Shown piece by piece: positions 29,470 to 35,710 of a stretch of 35,710 bases of DNA. The notes below the pieces were generated by a model, which was not told the origin of the DNA, searched no databases, and saw only the letters and a list, made by a program, of their open reading frames with translations. Source of the DNA: an uncultured Sulfurovum sp. (GTDB lineage Bacteria; Campylobacterota; Campylobacteria; Campylobacterales; Sulfurovaceae); the NCBI GenBank assembly GCA_913055205.1, contig CAJXJN010000019.1, positions 1-35,710 on the forward strand, read 5' to 3'. How positions within the stretch are numbered: position 1 is the first letter of the stretch; the number at the start of each line of letters is the position of its first letter. Made by a program: the position numbers and the translations under genes.

Positions 29470-29475
29470 ATTATA
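29470..29475 (-). promoter_or_regulatory. Probable -10 element for the nudH-lysC-hobA-holB run
   Basis: TATAAT reads on the minus strand 30 bases before the nudH start codon, in the divergent gap shared with hemW. On the plus strand TAAAAT (29522-29527) could serve hemW in the same way. No -35 boxes are obvious. Confidence 0.45.
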
Positions 29476-29569
29476 ATATTCTAGATATTTAGCTCATGCC
29501 GTAAGATATATTTTTTTCTGGTAAAATTCTATCTAAAATGCGGTTATAACCATTTGAAAGAAAGAAAAT

Positions 29570-30625
29570 TTGCTACTCTATATTCATATCCCCTACTGTG
29601 ATTCAAAATGTCACTACTGCAGTTTCAACTCTTATGTCGATAAATTTGATACACGTTCTGATTACATGAAGGCACTTTACAAACAACTCTCTTTTGAACT
29701 TAAACGTTTTCATACGAAAGAAAAACAAATCGAGACACTTTTCATAGGTGGAGGAACACCCTCTACCGTCACACCTGAACTCTACACTCCTATCTTTGAA
29801 TTACTCAAACCTTATTTACAGGACAATGCAGAGATCACTACTGAAGCAAATCCGAACTCTGCTACAAAAGCATGGTTAGGCGGAATGAAAGATCTCGGCG
29901 TAAACCGTGTAAGTTTCGGGGTACAGAGTTTTGATACAAATAAACTTAAAGCACTCAACCGTGCACATACTCCAAAGCAAGCCAAAGAAGCTATAATCCA
30001 TGCGCGGGATCTTGGATTTGAACATCTGTCGCTTGACCTTATCTATAACTACAAAGGTGATACAAAGGCACTGCTTTTAAATGACATAAAAGAGGCATTT
30101 GAACTTCCTATAGACCATATTTCTGCCTATGAACTCACTATAGAAGACGGTACCAGATTTTCTTCTACCCCTGATGTACGCCAAGAAAATGAAGATCTTG
30201 CCTTTTTTGTAGCTAATAAAATAAAGAAAAAGGGATTTAAACACTATGAGATTTCTAATTTTGGTACATATCAAAGCAAACATAACAAAGGATACTGGCA
30301 ACTGAAGAACTACATAGGGGCTGGTGCCGGTGCCGTAGGTTTTTTAAAAGACACCAGATTTTATCCGCAAACAAATATTGAATCTTATATCTCAGATCCT
30401 CTGAATATTACAGAAGAACTACTCAACAAAGAGGAATTATTTACAGAAAAAATATTTTTAGGCTTGCGAAGCAATATAGGTATTCAAAAGTCCATTTTAT
30501 CAGAAAAAATAACCCGGAAAATGCAAATACTGCTTGAAGAAAACAAACTTGAATGTGATGATACACACTATTACAATAGTAATTTCTTTCTTAGTGATGC
30601 ATTAGCACTCTACATTTTAGATTAA
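29570..30625 (+). CDS. hemW: HemW-type radical SAM protein
   Basis: HemW binds haem and is thought to deliver it to respiratory enzymes; it was formerly confused with the oxygen-independent coproporphyrinogen oxidase HemN. The protein is 351 residues, shorter than HemN, as expected. The radical-SAM cluster is Cys10, Cys14 and Cys17 in YCDSKCHYCSFN, followed by TLFIGGGTPSTV, TTEANPNS and VNRVSFGVQSFD. The C-terminal HemW part has HYEISNFG and HNKGYWQLKNYIGAGAGAVGF. The start is TTG at 29570, the only position giving the usual MLLYIHIPYC end; a GAAAG stretch precedes it. Multihaem cytochromes in the window fit a haem-rich metabolism. Confidence 0.9.
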   Translation: MLLYIHIPYCDSKCHYCSFNSYVDKFDTRSDYMKALYKQLSFELKRFHTKEKQIETLFIGGGTPSTVTPELYTPIFELLKPYLQDNAEITTEANPNSATKAWLGGMKDLGVNRVSFGVQSFDTNKLKALNRAHTPKQAKEAIIHARDLGFEHLSLDLIYNYKGDTKALLLNDIKEAFELPIDHISAYELTIEDGTRFSSTPDVRQENEDLAFFVANKIKKKGFKHYEISNFGTYQSKHNKGYWQLKNYIGAGAGAVGFLKDTRFYPQTNIESYISDPLNITEELLNKEELFTEKIFLGLRSNIGIQKSILSEKITRKMQILLEENKLECDDTHYYNSNFFLSDALALYILD

Positions 30626-30662
30626 TTTGTTAAAATACATCAAATTAAATCGAAGGTGTTAG

Positions 30663-31121
30663 ATGTTTGGCATAGGTTTTACAGAAATACTCCTCATTTC
30701 TATTATCGCAATACTTTTTTTAGGGCCGGATAAACTTCCTGAAGCAATGATACAGATTGCAAAGTTTATCAAAGGGGTTAAAAAGACTGTGGGAGAAGCA
30801 AAAAGTTCACTTGAAGAAGAGATGAAAATCGCAGACCTCAAAGAGGAAGCGCTTAATTATAAGCAGCAGTTAGATAATGCAACCAATGAGCTCAAAAGCT
30901 TTAAAAATATAGATTTTGATGATCTTGAAGATATCACTTATGATAAAGAGGTATCTCCAAAAGAGAGCCCTTATGCTGAGGCTAAACCTGCGATGCAAGT
31001 AGAACCTAAAAGTGATACCGTGACTTTTAAGAAAAAATCTAAAAAGAAAGAAGAGCCGAAAGCTGACAATGATACACAAGAGAATAATAAAAAAACAGAT
31101 GAAACCAAAGGTGATGCATAA
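30663..31121 (+). CDS. tatB: Sec-independent translocase subunit TatB
   Basis: TatB works with TatC to recognise twin-arginine signal peptides and export folded, often cofactor-bearing, proteins. The protein is 152 residues. An N-terminal membrane helix (MFGIGFTEILLISIIAILFLGPDKLPEA) has the Glu in helix 1 and the FLGPDKLP hinge that mark TatB over TatA. An amphipathic helix and a charged, Lys/Glu-rich tail follow. GAAGGTGTTAG supports the start. The tatC start overlaps its stop by one base (TAATG), so the two are translated together. Confidence 0.9.
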   Translation: MFGIGFTEILLISIIAILFLGPDKLPEAMIQIAKFIKGVKKTVGEAKSSLEEEMKIADLKEEALNYKQQLDNATNELKSFKNIDFDDLEDITYDKEVSPKESPYAEAKPAMQVEPKSDTVTFKKKSKKKEEPKADNDTQENNKKTDETKGDA

Positions 31122-32152
31122 TGTTTGATGATTTAAGACCTCACCTTGCTGAGTTACGAAAAAGATTGGGGCTTTCAGTTCTCTCTGTTTTTGTTGCATT
31201 TGTCATTGCCTTTGTTTTTCACAATAGCATTTTAACTTGGATCACACAACCGCTTAACGATGCTCTTACTGAAGTAGGACGCATCATAGAATCTCAGGAT
31301 AAAGCGACTTGGCACATGCAGACTGCTGAGCAAAACACTACCGTACAAATAACACAAAGTAGCTCATCTATAGTTGCAGAAAAGTTGCAGAACCGTTTAG
31401 ACGAGGCTTCAAAAATAGCGGACAGCAAACTAAGTGTTTTACTTAAAGAAGCTGCATCTGCTGCCAAAGAGCTTAGCCAAACACTGCAAAAACTTGATAC
31501 GAATGCAAGTCAAACCTCAGCAACGAATAACACTTTTATCGGGCAGATCACAACACACCAGGTAGGTGGTGCATTTTTCGTAGCCCTTAAAGTCTCTTTC
31601 TTTGCAGGACTCTTGGGAGCCCTTCCTTTTATTCTTTATCAACTTTGGCTTTTTGTTGCCCCCGGACTTTACAGCAATGAAAAAAAGATGATCATACCTT
31701 TTGTGGTGGGTGGTTCAGTGATGTTCTTCATAGGTGTCATTTTTGCCTACTATATCGTCACTCCGTTTGGATTTCAATTCCTAATTACCTTTGGATCATT
31801 CCTCTATACACCACTGATCAATATTGAGGATTATGTTGGATTCTTTACTAAGATCATGTTGGGCTTCGGACTTGCATTCGAACTTCCTGTTTTTGCTTAT
31901 TTCTTAGCACTGCTTGGGCTTGTAACTGACCGTACACTGATTGACTTTTTCAAGTATGCTATGGTGATCATCTTTGTACTTGCTGCACTCCTGACACCGC
32001 CTGACATCTTGACGCAGTTACTTATGGCAGCACCATTGGTTATCCTTTATGGTATTTCTATCCTCATCGTACGTATGGTAAACCCTGCTCCAAAAGAAGA
32101 AGATGATGAAGATGAAGATGAAGATGAAAAAGTCTCCCGAACTACTTACTAA
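31121..32152 (+). CDS. tatC: Sec-independent translocase subunit TatC with large first periplasmic loop
   Basis: TatC is the membrane receptor for twin-arginine signal peptides. The family marks are present: HLAELRKRL at 8-16, LPFILYQLWLFVAPGLYSNEKK at about 169-189, and six membrane helices. The protein is 343 residues, whereas TatC is usually about 240-260. The excess is mostly about 90 residues inserted at roughly 53-145 in the first periplasmic loop, polar and helical (VAEKLQNRLDEASKIADSKL, KEAASAAKELSQTLQKL), probably a coiled coil. The C-terminus has a very acidic repeat (EEDDEDEDEDEK) encoded by GATGAA repeats that also carry the queA start. The insertion may be a lineage feature; function is unknown. 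Confidence 0.92.
   Translation: MFDDLRPHLAELRKRLGLSVLSVFVAFVIAFVFHNSILTWITQPLNDALTEVGRIIESQDKATWHMQTAEQNTTVQITQSSSSIVAEKLQNRLDEASKIADSKLSVLLKEAASAAKELSQTLQKLDTNASQTSATNNTFIGQITTHQVGGAFFVALKVSFFAGLLGALPFILYQLWLFVAPGLYSNEKKMIIPFVVGGSVMFFIGVIFAYYIVTPFGFQFLITFGSFLYTPLINIEDYVGFFTKIMLGFGLAFELPVFAYFLALLGLVTDRTLIDFFKYAMVIIFVLAALLTPPDILTQLLMAAPLVILYGISILIVRMVNPAPKEEDDEDEDEDEKVSRTTY
32102..32126 (+). repeat. Short GATGAA tandem repeat spanning tatC end and queA start
   Basis: GATGAA is repeated about four times in a row. In the tatC frame it codes the Asp/Glu tail, and in the other frame it gives alternating Met-Lys, each Met a possible queA start. Units of six bases keep both frames, so changes in copy number would alter only tail length and start choice. 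Confidence 0.75.
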
Positions 32153-33152
32153 AAACTATGACTATGCACTCCCTGAGGGGTTCATAGCTACTACGCCTGT
32201 TCATCCAAGAGACCATGCAAAACTTCTTGTATATGACAGAAAAAGTGATACCATTACCCATACAACCTTTAAACATCTTTTAGACTTTTTACCTAAAGAG
32301 TGTGATGTATTTCTTAATGATACCCGTGTGATAAAGGCACGTATATTTGGGACAAAGGAGAGTGGTGGCAAAGTTGAACTTCTTTTTAACAAACCACTGG
32401 ATGCCCACCATTATCTTGTACTTATCCGCGGTAAAGTAAAGGTGGGCACAGCTCTCTTTTTTGAAAATGATCTCGTTGCAACCGTTACTAAACTCAATGA
32501 AGATGGTTCACGTGAAGTTACCTTTACCCATAAAGGTGAAGAGATACGTTTTGAAGACCTGGTACTTGTACTGGATGAGATAGGACACATCCCTCTACCT
32601 CCCTATATGCAAAGAGAAGATAACAAAGAGGATGAAACAGACTATCAAACCCTCTTTGCAAAAAATGCAGGTGCAGTTGCTGCTCCTACAGCTTCTTTAC
32701 ACTTTACACCTGAACTTTTTTCTGCATTGGAGCAAAGACACCAAACACATAAAGTTACCCTGCATGTAGGTGCAGGTACTTTTAAACCTGTAGAAGTAGA
32801 AAAGATACTTGAACATCCTATGCATTCAGAGTATTTTCATATCTCCAATGAAGCAGCTAAAGTATTGGATAGCGACAGACCTATCTTAGCCATAGGTACA
32901 ACCGTAACAAGAACGGTAGAATACTATGTGCGAACCCAAAAAACACAAGGAGAGTGTGACCTCTTTCTAAACCCACACAATCCACCTCAAAGAGTCACCC
33001 ATCTACTCACTAATTTCCATTTGCCCAAAAGTACACTCATTATGCTGGTGAGTAGCTTCATAGGAAGAGAAAAAACGTTACAATTATATAAAGAGGCCAT
33101 ACAAAAAGAATATCGCTTCTTCTCTTATGGGGATGCCATGCTGATACTCTAA
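32124..33152 (+). CDS. queA: S-adenosylmethionine:tRNA ribosyltransferase-isomerase
   Basis: QueA transfers and rearranges the ribose of SAM onto preQ1-modified tRNA, giving epoxyqueuosine. From the last ATG of the repeat (32124, MKKSPELL) the protein is 342 residues, the usual length. Earlier in-frame ATGs at 32103, 32106, 32112 and 32118 only add Met/Lys. Family marks are YALPEGFIATTPVHPRDHAKLLVYDR, FLNDTRVIKARIFG, AGAVAAPTASLHFTPEL, VTLHVGAGTFKPV and LLTNFHLPKSTLIMLVS. It overlaps tatC by 29 bases and so is probably translated by coupling. With CmoA it is one of two tRNA-modification enzymes here. Confidence 0.95.
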   Translation: MKKSPELLTKNYDYALPEGFIATTPVHPRDHAKLLVYDRKSDTITHTTFKHLLDFLPKECDVFLNDTRVIKARIFGTKESGGKVELLFNKPLDAHHYLVLIRGKVKVGTALFFENDLVATVTKLNEDGSREVTFTHKGEEIRFEDLVLVLDEIGHIPLPPYMQREDNKEDETDYQTLFAKNAGAVAAPTASLHFTPELFSALEQRHQTHKVTLHVGAGTFKPVEVEKILEHPMHSEYFHISNEAAKVLDSDRPILAIGTTVTRTVEYYVRTQKTQGECDLFLNPHNPPQRVTHLLTNFHLPKSTLIMLVSSFIGREKTLQLYKEAIQKEYRFFSYGDAMLIL

Positions 33153-33163
33153 AGGAGCTAAAA

Positions 33164-33793
33164 ATGAAAACTGTTTCACCCTTGCTTTTAGCCCTGCTTC
33201 TAGGCACGATCCTTTTTACAGGTTGTGCACAAAAAAAACCTTATCACTATCCAAACTATGATATTATCAAACCTGAAACCACCTGTAAACCTAACCGGAA
33301 GAACATTCAGGAACTGCTGCTTTCCTACCTGGGAAAACCTTATGTCTGGGCAGAAGAAGGGCCCAATGCCTTTGATTGTTCCGGACTCACATACAATATC
33401 TATGGTTCCATGGGTATAGAAATACCGCGTGTTGCAAGGGAACAGGCAAAAATGGGTAAGCGCATTGCCTTTAACAATCTTGAATATGGTGATCTTATTT
33501 TCTTTGGATCGACCAATAAAAGAAGCAAACGTATCAACCATGTAGGTATCTATCTTGGTGACGGATGGTTTGCACATGCAAGCAGTAAAGACAGAAAAGT
33601 CACTATAAGTCATTTCGAAAAAGAACCACGTTATCTGAAACGCATGAAACTCTGTAAGCGTTATCTCAGTATTGATGAACGGGCGCGATATATGACTTGT
33701 GATGCACCGCTTAAAAAAATGAAAATTACAAGTAACCGCTATACAACACCTTGGCAAACCGGAATGGCATTACCTGAAAAGGCAGTGCCGTAA
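33164..33793 (+). CDS. NlpC/P60 lipoprotein (first of a tandem pair)
   Basis: The protein is 209 residues. A lipoprotein signal peptide has its lipobox at LFTGC (Cys21). The NlpC/P60 domain carries the catalytic Cys72 (NAFDCSGLTYNIYGSMG), His126 (RINHVGIYLGDGW) and His138 (FAHASS). Such enzymes are peptidoglycan endopeptidases that cut D-Glu-DAP bonds and help cell separation. It follows queA by 11 bases with AAAGGAG as ribosome-binding site. The neighbour downstream is a paralog sharing most of this domain, with PYVWAEEGPN and IPRVAREQAK nearly unchanged, pointing to tandem duplication. It lacks the SPOR domain of that paralog. Confidence 0.9.
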   Translation: MKTVSPLLLALLLGTILFTGCAQKKPYHYPNYDIIKPETTCKPNRKNIQELLLSYLGKPYVWAEEGPNAFDCSGLTYNIYGSMGIEIPRVAREQAKMGKRIAFNNLEYGDLIFFGSTNKRSKRINHVGIYLGDGWFAHASSKDRKVTISHFEKEPRYLKRMKLCKRYLSIDERARYMTCDAPLKKMKITSNRYTTPWQTGMALPEKAVP

Positions 33794-33828
33794 TTTACTT
33801 CATTTAGGCAAGTTTAAAGGCATTCACC

Positions 33829-33834
33829 TATAAT
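33829..33834 (+). promoter_or_regulatory. TATAAT unusually close to the second NlpC/P60 start
   Basis: A perfect TATAAT ends only six bases before the start codon at 33841, and no good ribosome-binding site lies in front of that ATG. If used, the transcript would begin at or near the start codon, i.e. leaderless. Alternatively it is incidental and the gene is read from the queA side. Confidence 0.35.
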
Positions 33835-33840
33835 AAGTTT

Positions 33841-34728
33841 ATGAAAAAATCAATCTATATACTTTTACCTATTCTTGCAATGCTTCTATTTACGGCATGC
33901 AAACCCCCTCATCATCCTAAAAACCCTAACTATAGTATTAAAAAACCTAAAGTTATCTATAAACCCAGTAAAAAAAACCTTGATAAAATGGTTAAAAAAC
34001 TTAATGGAAGTCCCTATGTGTGGGCAGAAGAGGGTCCCAATTATTTTGACTGTTCCGGTTATACCTATTATATGTATGGAAGTATGGGGATCGAACTGCC
34101 GAGAGTAGCAAGAGAGCAGGCAAAGGTAGGAAAGTATATCAAACCTGCCGAATTACAATATGGTGATCTTATCTTCTTTGATACTACCAAAAAGCGAAAC
34201 GGAAAGATCACACATGTAGGTATGTATTTGGGAAATGGCTGGTTCACCCATGCGAGTACCACAAAATATGAAGTGGTCTATTCCAACTTAAATACCTCAA
34301 AATACTATAAAAAAAGATTACGTATCTGTAGAAGATATTTACCTGATCATAAAGAAAAAACCCGTATTGCGGGTACTGCAACTCCATGGAAAACACAGCC
34401 TCTTCCTCTGCCTGCGACCCCAATCCCTGCAGCACAACCTGTTGCTGCTTCAGGTGGACCTTCTATTGCCCGACCAGTCATAGACAGCACTTCATCAGGA
34501 ACATATTATGTACAGGTAGGGTCTTTTAAGGGTAGGCCCAACAGTGCATTACTCTATACAATAACACGGAATGGATACAAGTATAAGATAATTCAGTTTC
34601 CAAGAAACGGAGTACAGATATCAAAACTTCTCATAGGACCATATAAAGATAAAACCTCTGCTCTGGAGGTTTTACCGAAAGTCAAAGCCAACATAGAGAA
34701 AACAGCATTCATTGCTGAAATACTCTAA
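33841..34728 (+). CDS. NlpC/P60 lipoprotein with C-terminal SPOR domain
   Basis: The protein is 295 residues. It has a lipoprotein signal with LFTAC (Cys20) and the NlpC/P60 domain (Cys71 in YFDCSGYTYYMYGSMG, His125 in KITHVGMYLG, His137 in FTHAST). A Pro/Ala-rich linker follows (about 185-220), then a SPOR domain from about 222 (YYVQVGSFKGRPNS, ISKLLIGPYKDKTSA). The SPOR domain should guide this peptidoglycan hydrolase to the division site. It is a paralog of the preceding gene but has gained SPOR, and the SPOR part resembles that of the protein at 10291-11073. Its start is discussed with the nearby TATAAT. Confidence 0.9.
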   Translation: MKKSIYILLPILAMLLFTACKPPHHPKNPNYSIKKPKVIYKPSKKNLDKMVKKLNGSPYVWAEEGPNYFDCSGYTYYMYGSMGIELPRVAREQAKVGKYIKPAELQYGDLIFFDTTKKRNGKITHVGMYLGNGWFTHASTTKYEVVYSNLNTSKYYKKRLRICRRYLPDHKEKTRIAGTATPWKTQPLPLPATPIPAAQPVAASGGPSIARPVIDSTSSGTYYVQVGSFKGRPNSALLYTITRNGYKYKIIQFPRNGVQISKLLIGPYKDKTSALEVLPKVKANIEKTAFIAEIL

Positions 34729-34737
34729 GGCAATCAT

Positions 34738-35139
34738 ATGGGAAAGTTCTCACCTAATAAAGTCTGTCCTTGCGGCAGCGCGAATAAATACAAAAAATGT
34801 TGCAGTATTTACCATAAAGGTGCACTTCCGCCTACTGCCCTGCTTTTAATGAAGTCACGCTATTGCGCTTATGCAGTAGGAGACAGTAACTATATCATAA
34901 AGACCACACATCCTGATAATCCTGACTATACCGCCGATATAAAAAGTTGGAAAGAATCTATCTTAAGTTTTAGTAAACAGACAAACTTTTTGAGTTTGGA
35001 GATTATTGATTTTATCGATGGGAAAGAAGAAGCTTTTGTTACTTTTAATGCCCGACTCTCTTCTGGTGATTTAAAAGAAAAAAGTCGATTTTTAAAACTA
35101 AGGGATCAATGGTTCTATGTTGATGGAGAGTTTTTATGA
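34738..35139 (+). CDS. YchJ-family SEC-C zinc-binding protein
   Basis: The protein is 133 residues. An N-terminal SEC-C zinc motif VCPCGSANKYKKCC at 9-22 provides four metal ligands (CxC...CC). The remainder is an NTF2-like YchJ domain with LLMKSRYCAYAVGDSNYIIKTTHPD, then KEEAFVTFNARL. The function of the family is not established. It starts nine bases after the SPOR lipoprotein gene and probably ends this plus-strand operon; the next gene converges four bases on. Confidence 0.85.
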   Translation: MGKFSPNKVCPCGSANKYKKCCSIYHKGALPPTALLLMKSRYCAYAVGDSNYIIKTTHPDNPDYTADIKSWKESILSFSKQTNFLSLEIIDFIDGKEEAFVTFNARLSSGDLKEKSRFLKLRDQWFYVDGEFL

Positions 35140-35143
35140 GCCA

Positions 35144-35710
35144 TTATTGCAGTGCAATATAGTGTTCAATAGATTCATTGAGTTTACAAAGTTCTTTTTG
35201 ATAGGTATCTATATAATTTTCAAGTAATTCTTGTTTATTATAGAGCATACATTGATTAATCTCATTTATAAGTTGATACATATCTTTTGCTCCTATAGTC
35301 CCAGTTAACCCCTTCATATCCAAACATAACATTTTAATCTGTTCATAACGATGTTCTCTCACTAATTTTGCAAAAAGTTCACTACTTTTACCATAAGCAT
35401 CCATAAACTCTTTTAAGATTTCTATATAGAATGCTTGATTATTATTTGAGTACCTGATACCCGCTTGAATATCTAAAGCATCTATCTGTTCTACTATTTT
35501 ATAATGTTGAACTTTTTTCCCCTCATTCATATCTGTAACAAACATTTTAAAAACAGTATAAAGTTTACCAATGTTTAATGGTTTAGTTAAAAATGCATTC
35601 ATTCCACTCTTAAATATCTTTTGCTTTTCACTCTCTAATGCCAAAGCAGTAAATGGGTAATCCTCCCCTTTCCCAACCCCTCTAAAAGTAGAGGTTAAGC
35701 TACAAGAGCC
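35144..35710 (-). CDS. C-terminal part of a hybrid signalling protein (REC end plus HPt-like)
   Basis: The frame is open from the right edge to the stop at 35144. From about 35664 leftward it reads the end of a receiver domain (DYPFTALALESEKQK, then SGMNAFLTKPLNIGKLY, with the conserved Thr and Lys) and then an HPt-like helical domain. The HPt phosphoacceptor His is replaced: the expected AHxLKG is CLDMKG, with Leu at the His position. The other HPt features (GLTGTIGA and flanking helices) remain. The first 15-17 residues at the window edge do not look like a receiver and coincide with a hairpin repeat, so the gene may be interrupted there. Partners are unknown. Confidence 0.7.
   Translation of the reverse strand, partial: GSCSLTSTFRGVGKGEDYPFTALALESEKQKIFKSGMNAFLTKPLNIGKLYTVFKMFVTDMNEGKKVQHYKIVEQIDALDIQAGIRYSNNNQAFYIEILKEFMDAYGKSSELFAKLVREHRYEQIKMLCLDMKGLTGTIGAKDMYQLINEINQCMLYNKQELLENYIDTYQKELCKLNESIEHYIALQ
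35679..35694. repeat. Hairpin repeat at the right edge, possibly interrupting the hybrid gene
   Basis: CCTCTA-AAAG-TAGAGG is a perfect 6-bp stem, flanked by AACC and GGTT that extend the symmetry imperfectly. The context (CCCC runs, TAACC, GGTTAAG) resembles dispersed palindromic repeats rather than receiver-domain coding sequence. Confidence 0.45.

Overview
Most of this window (about 3.0 kb to the right end) reads as one chromosome segment of a Campylobacterota (epsilonproteobacterial) bacterium, most likely a Sulfurovum-like sulfur/hydrogen oxidiser. This rests on the lysC-hobA-holB-folP gene order with the class-specific DnaA partner HobA, a class II DAHP synthase, a folP with a long N-terminal extension, a tatB-tatC pair, multihaem cytochromes c, and many overlapping genes and TTG/GTG starts. 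The identification is by protein recognition only; no database search was possible.

Region 1 (1-3.0 kb) looks foreign and rearranged. The left edge carries a folK fragment on the minus strand. It meets a thermonuclease gene head-to-head at about 198-235, and neither gene keeps a convincing start. A small EamA transporter and a full-length serA follow. The SerA protein is of the methanococcal (archaeal) type, and serA is preceded by archaeal-looking expression signals. Either this is a transferred archaeal block or the assembly is chimeric.

Region 2 (3.0-10.1 kb) holds a seven-haem periplasmic cytochrome, an RND exporter without its usual partners, and two decayed signalling genes (a FIST-domain gene and a PAS-GGDEF gene), both with internal deletions.

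Region 3 (10.3-16.5 kb, plus strand) holds a SPOR-domain protein, trpE, aroE, an eight-haem cytochrome and an OmpR-type two-component pair. Region 4 (16.6-21.0 kb) holds the class II DAHP synthase gene, a cluster of DnaA-box-like octamers, cmoA with a stray second copy of its 5' end, and a REC-GAF-PAS-GGDEF protein.

Region 5 (29.4 down to 21.0 kb, minus strand) is a long tightly packed run: nudH, lysC, hobA, holB, folP, sanA-like, ligA, tlyA, ribF. It links lysine, folate and flavin synthesis with replication (initiation factor, clamp-loader subunit, ligase). Region 6 (29.5-35.1 kb, plus strand) holds hemW, tatB, tatC, queA, two tandem NlpC/P60 lipoproteins and a YchJ-type protein. The right edge holds the C-terminus of a hybrid signalling protein with a degenerate HPt site.

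The observations most worth a second look are the folK/thermonuclease junction with the archaeal-type serA block, the DnaA-box-like cluster at 18046-18182, the partial cmoA duplication, the paired FIST and PAS-GGDEF pseudogenes, and the roughly 90-residue insertion in the first periplasmic loop of TatC.
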